In this document: positions 33,016-44,799 of the stretch, piece by piece
Layout of the letters: each line of letters starts with the position of its first letter
Position numbering within the stretch: position 1 is the stretch's first letter
Program-made: the position numbers and the translations under genes
The notes under the pieces: model-generated
Told to the model about the DNA's origin: nothing
The model's database searches: none
What the model saw: the letters and a program-made list of their open reading frames with translations, nothing else
From: Cristatella mucedo
Taxonomy: Eukaryota > Bryozoa > Phylactolaemata > Cristatellidae
Direction of reading: 5' to 3'
DNA: 64,000 nucleotides
Assembly: GCA_009760855.2 (NCBI GenBank)
Contig: WPIO01000176.1
Coordinates: 353,501-417,500 of the forward strand

Positions 33016-35399
33016 GTATTTTGTCTACAATTTTTACTCGAATTCTTCCAGATCTTTACGCTAGCCGTCGCATTTCTGGCTCATTTCACAGGGATCGCAC
33101 TCGATACTTCCGGTCGTGCTCGGCTCTTTCGCCCTACTAGCGCTAATGCCAAGTCTCGATTCGCGGAGTTTGCGTACGATAAGTATTAATTATTACAAAT
33201 GGAATTTTCATGAGCGGCCTTACGTCACACAAATTCAGTGGCAGCGCATCCATTTCCTGACATTGCAGTAGTGCAGTGCATGGCAATGGCGACTAGATAA
33301 GCCTCGCATAATAAGGACCAACGCAAAAGGTCGGGCTTATAAGACGAGGAATCCAAGGATCAATGCTGAGACCAGCTGTGTTAAAAAAATCTAAGCTTTC
33401 AAAAACGCTCCACGATTTTCCTCTGAATCGACGTCTTTTCAAAAATATTTGTCTGCCCCACGAACGGCATCTCGAAGAATAAAATGAGGCAGTACTAGAT
33501 GAGAGTTTTCTGGCAGCTATTTAATGTTTTTTGTTAGCCTGTGGAAAAGTGCTTGGCAAGCGCGCGACCGCCTCAGTCTATGCTGGCTGACGAATACGCA
33601 CCGATTCAAAAAAGATTCGCGCGGCCATTGTTCGGAGCGGCCATTGTGCGGAGCGGCCATTGTGGAGTTGAGCGAATCGCACTCGTCTCATCTCAGCTTT
33701 GAGCTAGTTCCGGGAAAGCCTCAATTATCGGCGTCCAATATCTATCTACATGGTTCCTTGAAAGACTTGACCACGTGCCGTCGGGCTTTGAGGTAGCTAA
33801 GAGTGCTGAGCATATAGCAAGTGCTGCGAGTTTTATCAGAAAACATTAGCTCTAACCGTCGAAGATTGGAGATTTGAAGAAGCGACCTGCTGTTGGCCTC
33901 TCCGAAACCACCAATGCGGAGAAGCCGCCAGAAAACGTCGACTTTCGAATATGCTCCTCGCGTTCCTTTTAACGCTCGCGTAGCCTAGGCAACGGCATCC
34001 ATACTTCACGCCCTCTAGGCATTTGGTAGAGTATTCAGTTAGGCAGCATCGTCTCTACGACAATGCCAGTGCATGTACACTTAAAGACACTCGTCTATGT
34101 TTACAGCTATGCCTAACAACGTGCACACGCATACCCTATAATTGCACATAGTAAATAATATATAGCGCATATACCGAATCCATGTACCCGTATATGCATA
34201 CGTTTACGTGGATGCACTGCAATGGAGGGGCTTGCAGGGCTGCGCCGCGCACGGGCGGCGTCGGCCGCCGCCGTGGCCACAGACGGCGGGAGACGCGAGC
34301 CTCTCGCGCGGAGGCAGAACGTCGGCGGCCGGCTTCGACCGCGCAGCGCCGCCTCTTCGAGCGCCGCCGCTTGCCGCCGCGGCGCCGATGAGGCGACGCC
34401 AGTGGCAGCGGTAGCGGCGTCCGTCGCGCGGCGACGCACTCGAATCGCGCAGCCGGCACCTCGCCGCCGCCGCCGCGCAGTCGGCGTCAGGCGGGCGACC
34501 CGGATGTCAGACGACGCTCTGGACGGCTGGCGCGGCCTGGCAAGCCGTTTGAGGCGAACCTCTTAATGGGTGCTGACATGATATCCTCGGCAGCAGCGAT
34601 CGGGACGAAGCCTGCTCTGGTATGCGAAAACAATCGGGGAGACGCAGCAGCGGCTGGATTGTATGACGCTCGGCGGGCAGACGCGATCCGAATCAATTAG
34701 GGTATCTGCCGCGGCCGCGTAACTGTAGCCCACTCCGCCGCCGCCGCCGCCACCGCCGCCGCCACCTTTTTCGCTTTTTCCCTCGGCGGTGAGACGCGCC
34801 GATGCCGGACGTCGATGCCGGCTCATATTCCAGCATAAGCCGCGACACCGCCGGTCAATCTAATTCGCGAGCGATAACAAATAGTTTTTTCAAACTGAAA
34901 CTCGTGCGGAGCCCTTCCGTCCGCTATCGCGCCGAGACTTCTCGAGCGGCGACGGCGGCGACGGCGGCGACGGCGACGGCGGCGCGTACGAGCTCGCGGT
35001 TGAGCGGCGGCGGCGCTTTGCGGTGTCGGGCGGATGTCGAGGACGCAGCGTCGGGGCAGCAGCCAGAAGACGCCAGGTGCTGCTGCAGGATCGCCGGCCG
35101 CAGACGCAGCCGTGCGAGAGGCAGCCGCAACTGCGTCCGCGCATCGAATCAATCCTACCCCGCCCCGCCCCGCTCCACCGCCCCGGGCTCAGGAAAATAG
35201 CCACCTCTTCGTTTGCGACCTTTAGCGACAGAAGCTGCTGCGCCGCCAGTCCGCGTTAGACTGCGGAACTGCCTCGCGAAGTTCTTACGCGACGACAAAT
35301 TTTCTTTCGAATCCGAACCTCTTCGCTCTGCCGTTCCAAAAGCTCGCGAGCGCGCTGCAACTGACGCGCTACTTACTTCCTCCGCCGTCCTCCTTATAT
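33016..35399. other. No gene supported
   Basis: AT-richer at 33180-34200 and GC-rich after 34210. A 16-base direct repeat lies at 33621. Frames such as 34222-34566 and 34802-35200 (plus) start with acceptable ATG contexts but give arginine-, alanine- and serine-rich products without motifs. A CCGCCGCCGCC stretch lies near 34735-34765. Confidence 0.35.
33621..33668. repeat. Three 16-base direct repeats
   Basis: The unit GCGGCCATTGTGCGGA, repeated three times, with one variant (TTCGGA) in the first copy and decay at the end of the third. Confidence 0.85.
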
Positions 35400-35525
35400 A
35401 GGATTACTACAAATATATTGTAAATATAAAGATACTATAATATTATTAAAATTAAAGAAAGTTATTAAAACTATAAATAAGCTTATTGATACTGTTATTG
35501 TTCTTATAATATTATTACTCCTCGA
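35400..35525. repeat. AT-rich tract
   Basis: About 120 bases of nearly pure A/T (ATAATATTATTAAAATTAAA words) in GC-rich surroundings. Confidence 0.75.
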
Positions 35526-35584
35526 TTATCCTTCTTGCCCAACTGCACTCTTTATTTTTCTTCCTTGCTAGACATGAAGTCTAC

Positions 35585-35660
35585 TGGCTAAAGTGCTCAC
35601 ACTTGGCCATCCAGCTTGTGGGTTCGAGTCGTGCACTAGGCAGCCTTTTATTGCAGCTTT
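35585..35660 (+). mobile_element. tRNA-like SINE head, fragment
   Basis: CTGGCTAAAGTGCTCACACT (A-box position) and TTGTGGGTTCGAGTCGTGCA (B box), then CCTTTTATTGCAGC. The head looks like family B but the tail is not preserved. Confidence 0.45.
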
Positions 35661-35785
35661 TTACTGCGAGCGGGCTGACCAGCCGCGCCGCAGCTCCTCT
35701 GTCGCTACTCAAGAGGCGTCCAGGTTGAATCGGCAGCCGAGCTTGGCCGTGCAGGCGTCGACGGCCGCTCAGGCTTCAAGTGCGC

Positions 35786-35860
35786 TTGGCCCAGGGGTTA
35801 GGGGTTAGGGGTTAGGCGCTCGCTCTTCACCCTACCCGCATGGCCACGAGTTCGAGTCCT
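35786..35860 (+). mobile_element. SINE head with expanded GGGGTTA motif
   Basis: TTGGCCCAGGGGTTA is followed by two further GGGGTTA units (three in all, 35794-35814), and then GCGCTCGCTCTTCACCC and CACGAGTTCGAGTCCTGCAG (B box). The tail is missing and the next SINE starts within 10 bases. Confidence 0.6.
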
Positions 35861-35865
35861 GCAGC

Positions 35866-35990
35866 GGTTCGGCCCAGCGGTTAAGGCGCTCGCCCCGACC
35901 GAGTTCGTGGGCTCGAGCCCCGCGACATATCTGAAGCGCGTCAAACAGATTAAGTTTTCCTGGGGCGCTATGCAAATGAATTCTTATTCA
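35866..35990 (+). mobile_element. SINE family A
   Basis: TTCGGCCCAGCGGTTAAGGC (A box), GTTCGTGGGCTCGAGCCCCG (B box), CGACATATCTGAAGCGCGTC and the tail GATTAAGTTTTCCTGGGGCG, CTATGCAAATGAATT. It is arranged head-to-tail with the truncated head just upstream. Confidence 0.75.
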
Positions 35991-37320
35991 TTGTTATTAC
36001 AGCAGGCCATCCTTGATCGGAAACGCTCTCTCGACATAGCGGCGGCCCGGCGATGGCGGCAGCGTATCGCTGGTGCTGCTGCCAGCCTTTGGTCTAGACG
36101 CGAGGCTATCGGACTGATTCTCGCGACCGCGAAGCGCGTCAGCACAGAGCGCGCGCGCAGCGCCTCGAGAGGAATGCGGCGGCGTCCTCGGAAGCGACTC
36201 GGCAGTTTGCCCTCCGGTCCAACGCGCCGAGCCACGCGCCATCGCTCGTCTGCGGAGGTCGGTCGTCTGCTGCCCTTTCGCCTCTGGCTCCGTAGCCGCT
36301 CTCGTCCGCTGCGCGCGGCGACGATGATAAGGCGGGACAGAGCAAACACGATCACCATTCCATTATCGCAGTCATCTTTGCGCAGGCGTTCGCGATCAAT
36401 AGCGACGGACTTGCCGAAGTTCGTCATTTCGGCCAGTAGCAAAGAAAGATAGCGGCGGCAGCGGCAGCGGCGGATCGCTCGCTTGCGAAGCGGCGAGCTC
36501 GCTCGCACCGTTTTCTTTTTACCCGCCTGTCAGTTTTTTTACCCTTCAGCCCTAGCGCATTCGTGCGGCGGCGGTTGATTCGAACTCACGGCTAGGCGCG
36601 AGCGCTAACCGTCGGCGCAGGTTGGAGCTAACCGACTGAGAGATGGCGCGCGAAACAAAAGAGCGAATGCTCGCCACTGCCACTGGATTAGCGTCGACGA
36701 GCGACGAAGCCGCACCTTCACCGTCGACGCGCCCGCCATCGTCCGCCTACGCATCCGGCCGCAACCGGGCAAACGGTCGCTCGGCCGCCGCTGCGCGGCT
36801 TGCATTCGGGAGGAGGGAATTAAGTCGGTTGCTCAAGGCGGCCTATCGCAGACGCGGGTAGGTGCACCGAGGTAGACCGTTGCCTTCTCTGCGACCCGCT
36901 TGTAGCTGAGAGAAGCGGAAATAGTCTGCTACGTTTGCTCCGCAACGCCGACTCCTCCAGCGCGCCCAATGGCGGCCAGCTCAGACGGTGAGCGCGGCTC
37001 GCGAGCTCGAGCCACAGCAACTAGCGCCCAGTCCTCGCCGCTCTGTGGAGTTGCGGCGGCGACATTCCAAGTGTCGCCAACCTTCGGCATAGCGATCGCA
37101 ATGGTGCGTTGCAACTCGAAGTCGCAGCGAAAGCGTGGGAGCCGGAAGTGAGCTCTTGCCCGACGGCACTCTCGCGCCGAGCATCCTTGCGGTAGGCGTG
37201 CTGGGGGGGGGAGGGCGCAAGAGATTCGTACCCAGTGTCCCGCAGAAAAGTGAAGTCGTCCGCTCGCTGCTGCCTTTCCGCCGGATACACGCCGTCGTTA
37301 GAGGCTGGTAGGCATGGCTG
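35991..37320. other. No gene supported, GC-rich
   Basis: A frame at 36643-36861 (plus) begins MARETKERMLATATG and has no stop until 72 residues, but no motif or splice context. Opposed frames up to 181 residues are composition-driven. Confidence 0.35.
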
Positions 37321-37321
37321 C

Positions 37322-37375
37322 GTAATAATAACAATATTATTATTATTTTATATTATTATTATTATTACCTTATTT
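37322..37375. repeat. ATT microsatellite
   Basis: AATAATAACAATATTATTAT then TATTATTATTATTATTA words, immediately beside the SINE B tail. Confidence 0.85.
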
Positions 37376-37530
37376 AGCAGCCCCATTTGTATTGCGGCGG
37401 CTGAAGAGCCTTAACGACTAACGCCGCCGCGTGCAGTTGGCAATATAGGATCGTCCACTTCAGGATTCGAACCGGCGACCTCGGTCGGGAAGAGCTAGCA
37501 CCTTACCGTCTGGGCAATCACGGCCCACAA
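37376..37530 (-). mobile_element. SINE family B, well preserved
   Basis: Minus-strand order: head with A box, CCGAGGTCGCCGGTTCGAATCC (B box region), AGTGGACGATCCTATATTGC, GGCGTTAGTCGTTAAGGCTC, TTCAGCCGCCGCAATACAAA and GGGGCTGCTAAATAAGGTAA. It ends at an ATT microsatellite. Confidence 0.8.
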
Positions 37531-39713
37531 AAGCGTAGATTGCAATCTCCCAGCGTCGCTTACTTATTCACAATGCACCGTCGGTGGCGGCGCGGACGCG
37601 TTGCCTGGCGACTCGTAGTTCTGGTGAAGCCCACCAGGTTCTCGGTTAGCCGCCTCTCGCGAAGTGGCGAAACGGCATTTGAGGAGCAATTTATCGACCC
37701 CGGAGCTCATCTATGCCGGCATTGATTTGAAAGCCGGGCTTTAAGATCCATCGCTGCTTGCGAGCGGTTTGTGTTGCGGATTTCATAACGTTAAATTTCA
37801 GGCGCATTGAATCGTTCGCACGCTTGGATATTTCGTCAGTCAATCGACGCCCGCCCTATTGCCAATTGTTCGGCGGGCCCTGCGCCCGCGCGCGTCACTT
37901 CGGGCCGGACGACAATCTGAATGGCACGCCGCCGTTGACTCACTTCGCTGATAGGACGAGCGGTGTCCGTCACTTTGCTTCCAAGTGGGCGCGGCGCGCT
38001 CAGTGGGTACGCCGCCGCCGCCACGCGGGTGCTCTCGTTGATTCGCAGCCGTTCATGCAAAGTTGCCGCAGCGAAGCTTCTACTGCTGCTCTTTTAATGA
38101 AAGCTCTCGCATCATGTACTGTGAACGTCATGGAGAATAACTTTTTCCTTTACCGGTTGGCCAAGGTCTAATGGAGATCAACCGCTCTTTTAGCGTTCTT
38201 TCAACCGCAGCAGCAGCAGCAGACCCTAAAAGCGCTGACGCCTTTTCTCGCTCAAGTCGTCGTTTAACTTTACAACTCGCCCGTGTCCCAAAGTGGTTTC
38301 TTAAAAAAGACCACACTTACTAATATTACGAGCGCATCGTGGACTTGCGCCTCGTCTGGTAGGACCGTTCATGGTGAAATGCAGCGGAGATGAGAGGCCC
38401 CGCCATGGCGTCTTCTGGCGCGATGAAGCCACCCGCCCCCTTAAGTCGGCCGCGGTGACGACTCCCCCACTACTTAACCGACCACCTCGCTCGGATCACT
38501 GTAGTGGCTGCGGCGGCGGCGGAGAGGTGTTGCACCGACATGCGCGCGCAGCGTTTAATTTCTAAATCTCCTTCGCCCCTCTCCCCCAACCACCGATATC
38601 AGCTCAGCTCGACGTCACCGGTGCTGTTGTGGCCAGTAATCGGTTTCGCTTCTGCATGGAAACCGCATGCCTTAGCGCCCTCGGCTAAGAAATGGCGCCG
38701 CATTTTCATTAGCTCTGTACCGCTATGAATACTATGTACTGCTATGAGTTTATTATATTATTTTCATTTTCATTTGTTATTATTGTATTATTATCATTAT
38801 TTTATTATTTTCATTCATTAATTTGTACTGCTTCGGTTGGCCTGGCTTTTCTAGGAGATTCTGCTTCGCTCGTCGCTTCGAATCATTCCCCTCCCTTCCC
38901 GCTTCCGCTTCGCGCCTGAGCTTCGTGGCTCAGTCGAACCGCCGCGACTCAGCAGTGCTCCAGATTCGTCTCGTGTCCAGCCAAACAGCTGCGGTCTTGT
39001 AAGTGGCTTAAGAATTTTTTTAGTTGAGCATCGACGTACCCTGTGTGTGAGTGACCCATTTAGTAAGTGTGAGGCCATCTCGAAGTGCGGTTAAGTCTTT
39101 AAAATACTAGCCTTCTCCGCAGCCGCTGTCGGTGGCCCGGGTTCAACTCCTAGAATCGGACAGGCACCGCCACCTCATTTTTGAGGAAAGTGAGGCCAGG
39201 AGCTTTGAAAGAGTCCGCACTGAGCCTCGCGAACGCTCGGCTGTAGCTCAAAACTAGTTTGCCTTGCTCTTTTACAGCGAACACCCTGCAGGGCATAGCC
39301 AAAGAGGTAATCGAGTCCGCTGGAATCGAGGGCCGATTCTGTAGCGAGAGAAACCAGCCGCTCGGGATGCGGACTGGAGAGCGCGTGAGCAAGCCTCCCT
39401 GCCGATATCCCCTATGATCAATTCGTTCGCTCGTGTGGACTTTTGCATTCTCATCGTCACATGCTAAGACATACGCCGTGTTTTAAGAAATTTAAATGTC
39501 CGTGTCGTCGGAAGAACTTACTTCTGGTGGCGCGGTTTCCGCCTTAAATTGCCTCTCTCGCTCGCTATCGCTCAACAAAGCCGCCGCTGCCGCTGATATA
39601 GCGACTTCTAGCGGTGACCTTTAGCGACCCGCAAGCGCGTCGTCGAGCCTCTAGCGACGACCTCTAGTGGCGAGTGCGTCGATTCTCCGCCAGTTTGTGC
39701 CCGCTGACGCCCG
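37531..39713. other. No gene supported
   Basis: A plus-strand frame of 137 residues (37758-38171) follows an acceptor-like AAATTTCAG at about 37791-37800 but has no donor or motif. An AT-rich stretch lies at 38750-38820. The rest is unassigned. Confidence 0.35.
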
Positions 39714-39850
39714 GGCTTGGCGCAGGGGTTAACGTGCTCGATCGTCTTTGACGACCGAGATCTTGGGCTCGAGCCCTGCGGCATATGTGAAGCGCCTGCG
39801 TATCGATCAAGTTCTCTTGGGTCGCTATGCAAACGAATTGCATTTGTATG
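39714..39850 (+). mobile_element. SINE family A
   Basis: CTTGGCGCAGGGGTTAACGT (A box), GATCTTGGGCTCGAGCCCTG (B box), CGGCATATGTGAAGCGCCTG and the tail ATCAAGTTCTCTTGGGTCGC, TATGCAAACGAATTGCA. Confidence 0.8.
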
Positions 39851-39916
39851 TATTTTTTCGCTAGTCTGTCGGCTCCGCCCCAGTCCCCCCCCCCCCCCCG
39901 CGGTTGAGCGGCTGTC

Positions 39917-40024
39917 GGTTCGGCACGCCTCGGGCGCCCGACGTAATGCGACGGTGCTGCTGCTGCTAGAGGTTCGGCACGCCTCGGGCGCCCGACGTAA
40001 TGCGACGGTGCTGCTGCTGCTAGA
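39917..40024. repeat. Perfect 54-base tandem duplication
   Basis: Positions 39917-39970 and 39971-40024 are identical (unit starts GGTTCGGCACGCC and ends GCTGCTGCTGCTAGA). A run of about 17 cytosines lies just upstream at about 39885-39901. Confidence 0.97.
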
Positions 40025-40350
40025 GGTTCCTTAGGAAAAAAGGCGAAGTTGCGGTGAAGCACCTTTCGCGCCAGCAGCCGTCGGGAAATACTCGCATTCG
40101 AGGACGCGAGCGGCTCGTGGGCTCGCTCGCCGCTAATTTCGCTTTCGCGCCGCTAGTGGCGATGCGTTACCAATTGCATGCTCCTACGATTGTCAAAGAG
40201 CGCTCGTCCAATAAATAGCAGTGATCATCAAAGGCGTCGCCTAGCGCCGCAGTCGCAGACGGGCAGGCTTCGCACAGAAGCGCTGAAAAGCTGGAAGGTC
40301 ATGTGGACAGGGGTTACGCTCTAGCGAACGAAGCGGAGGTCGCGTTGGCC

Positions 40351-40450
40351 GACCGGGCAGGATCAGACAGGATCAGGAAGGATCAGGCAGGATCAGGCAG
40401 GATCAGGCAGGATCGGGCAGGACCGGGCCGGATCGGGCCGGACCGGGCAG
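40351..40450. repeat. Minisatellite, ten 10-base units
   Basis: Units of the form GATCAGGCAG with graded variants: GACCGGGCAG, GATCGGGCAG and GATCGGGCCG. A-rich forms come first and G-rich forms last. Confidence 0.95.
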
Positions 40451-40821
40451 GATCCTGCGAATTTCCCCTTTCGCTTTCGCTTCTGCTCGCATCTTGCGAG
40501 TCTGGCTTCCTTTCTTTCATGAGCATGCTGTCGTGTGCACGTCAGCTACACACAGTGCCTTTCGTGATTCCGGTTCAACGACGTCGCTGTAGTCCTAGGA
40601 CTGCTAAGCGATGAAAGTAGCGCCTCTTCTGACCTGCTTTGAAAGCCTGTAACGATTTCATACGTAGAACGTACTTTGGCAACGAATAAAACTCGGCATC
40701 CACGGGCATAGACAGCATCGAGAGAACACCGCGCTAGTACGGAGCCGGAATCCGGAGCCGGAAGTAACTAGAGCGAGTGCGGTAGCAAATCGCATGCGGC
40801 AAGCTCGCGAAAGTATAGATA

Positions 40822-40976
40822 TATAATTCATTTGTATCGTGCCCTAAGAGAAACTTAATTTCTATTCAGGCGCTTCACATATGCCGAGGTGCTCGAGCCC
40901 ACGACCTTGGTCAACAAACACGTTCAATTTACCTTGACCTTGGTTGAGGCGAGCACTTTAACCACTGGGCCAACTG
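40822..40976 (-). mobile_element. SINE family A
   Basis: ATTCATTTGTATCGTGCCCT, AAGAGAAACTTAATTTCTAT, TCAGGCGCTTCACATATGCC, GTGCTCGAGCCCACGACC and GCGAGCACTTTAACCACTGG. The head contains a roughly 30-base insertion (CAACAAACACGTTCAATTTA). Confidence 0.75.
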
Positions 40977-41217
40977 TCAAGTTCAGGAAACTGCTTAAAC
41001 TGCTGTTAAATTTCCAAATGAAACCTCGACGGAGCCACCTTGTAAACGCTAGCTTGAACTTCACTTGCACTTACAACGAGCATATCACGACGGCTTCGGT
41101 AAAGAAGCTCGCAAAGGCCTTTTTCCTGCAAATGACCGCCGTGGCGATACGCAGGACCTTCGCGGCAGCGATGCTGCGTGGCGTAGCGTAGCGTACGCGC
41201 TTCCCCGGGCGCAGCCC

Positions 41218-41261
41218 GTGCTTCCGGTGCTTGCAGCCGGGGCTGCAAGCACCGGAAGCAC
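41218..41261. repeat. Near-continuous palindrome of 44 bases
   Basis: Perfect 21-base arms, 41218-41238 (starts GTGCTTCCGG) and 41241-41261, separated by only two G residues. No mismatch is seen. Confidence 0.95.
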
Positions 41262-43099
41262 CGGACGGACCGAAGCGCCGGACCCGGCGCTATCAGTCCC
41301 AGTCTCCGATTCGCCAGAGCTCCTGGAGCTTGCGGCGCTTACCTTAGGCAGTTAACTTTCCTAAAACTGGAGCTCGCGAGGGCCGGGACCGCCGCCGCCG
41401 CCGCCGCAAGTCGCTAGGCGAGCGCAGGCAGGCGACTGCGCCGCTGCTTGCGAGCCGAACGGCCGCACGGGCTTCGCGCGCCGCCGCACTCCCTGCGAGC
41501 TCTCGGGGCGCGGCCAAATGTGCCGAGGTCTGACCGGCGACGGAGCGGTCGCGGGAGACGCGAGGCATCTCGAGCTGGCCCTTCTAGTGGCAGTAGCGAC
41601 AGGCGGCGACAGCGGCGGCGGCAGCTGCGGCGGCAGCGGTGGCGACAGCGGCGGCGGCAGCGGCGGCGGCAGCGGCGGCGGCAGCGGCAGCGGCGGCGGC
41701 GGCGGCAGCGGCGGCGGCAGTGACGCTGACTGTGGCTGCCCGCCGCCGCGGGCTTTTGCTGCCGCTGCATCGCAACGGTCGGCAGCGACGGTCGGCGGCG
41801 AGAGAGGGGCGCACGGCGCCAGGGCGCGGGCGGGCGCCGCGAACCGACCGTCGGGAGCCGTGCCAGCCGTGCCAGCTGCGGCGGCGGCCCGGACGGGACG
41901 AATTAGCGAGACCAACGTGCCAGTCGTCCGGTGCTGCGGGGATTAATGCCAATTAAGATGCGGCGCGCGCGCTAGCGTTAAGGTAACGTCGCGAGCGGCT
42001 GCGGCTGCACCCGGCGCGAGCGCCATGTCAAGAGAAATCGGCGCCCCGAGACGCCGAGGCGGCCGATGTCAGGACCAAAAAAAAAATAAGGAGCGTCCGA
42101 AAAACAAGTGCGGCGGCGGCGCGGGGGGCGCCCGATGCTGGGGAGGACTCTGGAGACGACGCGCGACGCTGCCGCCGCGGCAGGAGGCCAGAATGAGGCG
42201 CGTAGCAATTATCGACTGCGGCGCGCGCGCATGACGACGCCGCGACGGACAGTTGTCATCCGCTGCATGCAGCTGCGAGAGAATCGCTGTAGACCGAAGC
42301 TTAGGTATACGGTGTCGCGTGTCGCGTGCCTACGGTCCGCCGTCGCTTCCCGCGCGCCGCCGCACCCGGATCTCGAGCGGCGCGAGAAGCGACGGCGGAG
42401 GCATGCGGCCGAAGGAGGGATGAGCGCGATGGCCGGAAGTGCGCGAGCGAGGTAGTTTGCTGGGGCGCGGCCGGCGTTCGTCGCACTCCGATGCCAGTGG
42501 CCGCGGAGCGAAACGGCCTGCGGGCGGTGGGCGCTCGGGAAAAGAGGTTGCGAGTGACAGCGCGTGGAAGCGTCGTAGGGTAGCAACAGCGCCGCCGCCG
42601 CCGCGGCGACGCAACAGATGTGATAACCTACAGAGTGCGATTCACGCCGCGCCCTCGCAGCGTATGTTGTCCGTGTTTTTCGTAATGCTCGAGGTGCCTA
42701 CTTTGCCTTCGTCTGGAGAGGAGTGCGGTTCGAGGAGTCGTGCATTAAATACCGCTCGTAAAAATTAGAGTTGAAGTAAAAAAAAAACTACGAGCCGGAG
42801 AACCCGAGCGCATGTTCAGCGTACATCCTCTGCTACTTTCATGTAAAGGGTTCGATCGCTGCTTCCAGTGTGTTGATAGGTTTTCTGTTGCGTTCATCGA
42901 GCGCTCGCAGCCGGCGCGTCGGTGTCCCGTGGGGATGTTGGGTGGCGACAGGTAAAAAACTTCGTGGAAACTATTATGAGGTTGCTTTGTCTTAACTAAT
43001 GGAACGGCTGTTTGCCTACACGCTTTTAATTGCAACAGACTCAATCCGCCATATCCCTCACTGAAGCACAGTAGGAGCACAGCCGCCTTAGGTAGACGT
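41262..43099. other. GC-rich stretch with GGC/CAG-type repeats, no gene supported
   Basis: Interrupted GGCGGCAGC words at 41605-41720 open long glycine/serine or alanine frames. Other frames on both strands are arginine-rich. An ATG in good context at 42025 opens only 69 residues. Confidence 0.35.
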
Positions 43100-43105
43100 A
43101 CACTT

Positions 43106-43185
43106 ATGCCCACGCACGCGCACACACACATGCACGCACGTACGCACACGCACATCTACACCCACACCTATACACAACACACATG

Positions 43186-43216
<31 letters not shown>

Positions 43217-43370
43217 GCACACTCACATACATGCACACACACATTAAAACAAGCAAGAAAATACGGGTTCGCATCCAAACACATACACACACGCGTGAGC
43301 ACGAAGGCACACACTCACGTACAAGCACACACATACATGCACACACACACACACACACGCAAACAGACAG
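43106..43370. repeat. CA-rich microsatellite
   Basis: About 260 bases of CACA with GCAC, TACA and AAAC interruptions. The purest part is at 43180-43213. Confidence 0.95.
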
Positions 43371-43436
43371 AAATGTTGCCAGACAGGCAGCGAAAGATAA
43401 GGTCGCAGAGATATACAAACAGAGGCAGACACAGGT

Positions 43437-43437
<1 letters not shown>

Positions 43438-43511
<74 letters not shown>
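43438..43511. repeat. AG microsatellite
   Basis: About 72 bases of pure AG, close to the CA array. Confidence 0.98.
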
Positions 43512-43514
<3 letters not shown>

Positions 43515-44799
43515 CAGTCTCTCCAAGTACGTGAACGGATTACAGCCAAATAATAGACAGCTTACAATTAGCAACCGATCTGGAATCCTCCGGCGTCCCT
43601 CACTGAATAGCCGCTCTAATGACAGTTGCATTTACGTAATGCCTGCGGCTCTGTGATTAGCGACCCCTTACTGTGGCCTCGTGTCTTCATCTTCCTAGAA
43701 GTGTGGTCTTATTACTGGGCTAGAAAAGGGTTTTAGCCACGTCTCCAAGTACCGGAAAATGCTCTAGCCTTAGCCAAACTGCCCGCTGTATGCATCAATT
43801 GGTAGTATGTAGTTAAACGGTGCGCTTTTGAACTGCGATTACCTGTATTCCACACTATTTTTCAAATGAAGATCTGTTTCCTATTAATAGCCCGCTTCTT
43901 ATTCTGGATGAATTCAGTAGCTATTTTGACAGCCCGCCGATCCGATCTGTTCCGCAATGCTTGCACCGTCGGAGTCTTTCTGCCTCCACGCTCACGTTTA
44001 AGTCAGCACCCATATAGAAGGCTACCCCTTGATTGAGTTGTCTCCCGTGATCTTACCCTGTCGACCCCCATCGTCGCTCCATTCTGGTCATCTGATCACA
44101 TCCGGTTTCATTTTCGCTGCTATGTGCTACTCTTTCGGAGTCCACAATTACACGCCAGTCTAAAAACCCAAAGAGTTTTTTACATGTACGCAGTCCGCAT
44201 CAAACTTGCATCCTCTACTCTATCGATTGACCCTTCAACCGACTTTTCGCTATTTTATGCGATGCTACGAGGCGACGGTAGCTATCGTCCTAGGTAAATT
44301 AAGTGTGCCTGCCAAAATGACAGGTCCATCACGATACAACACCGTTTCGTTTACGGCCGCAACAAAGAAAGCAAGGAATACTATTCGACTTGTAGTAGGC
44401 TTGCAATCGCAGCCAAAAGTCAGGACTCACTGTCAACCGCTTGAAATTTGAGTATTATTGTATGTCACACCAATCCATTTTAATTAAGCCTCACTTGGCA
44501 CGGTATAGTAAAATGAGCGAATCCCAGATCGATAACCAAAAAACTGTTTAAGTCCACTATCGACCCTATTCTTTGCCGCTCTCATTGGCAAGCATGCCGC
44601 CCGGTGATTCAATGGTGACCTGGCAGAGTGCCAGTCCAGAATTTTCCGTTTGGAACTGATTAGAGAGCTCTCAGATCCCTGACTGCTACGCCCTTCCTCT
44701 TCCCTTCCGCAACTTCGTCGCCATCCCTGATTGCCACGCCCACCGATCGACCACACTCCTTCTACTCTTCTTTGCCCCCCAGGGGTATGCTGCCTGTGC
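43512..44799. other. No gene supported; possibly degraded LINE 5' part
   Basis: The stretch around 43900-44050 contains CTGGATGAATTCAGTAGCTATT, faintly like the region before LINE reverse transcriptase. It is too degraded to annotate. Confidence 0.25.

Noticed and set aside
36643-36861. Frame beginning MARETKERMLATATG, reminiscent of bacterial TetR regulators
   Set aside because: The resemblance is limited to the first dozen residues. The rest is alanine/arginine-rich, and the context is a eukaryotic repeat landscape.
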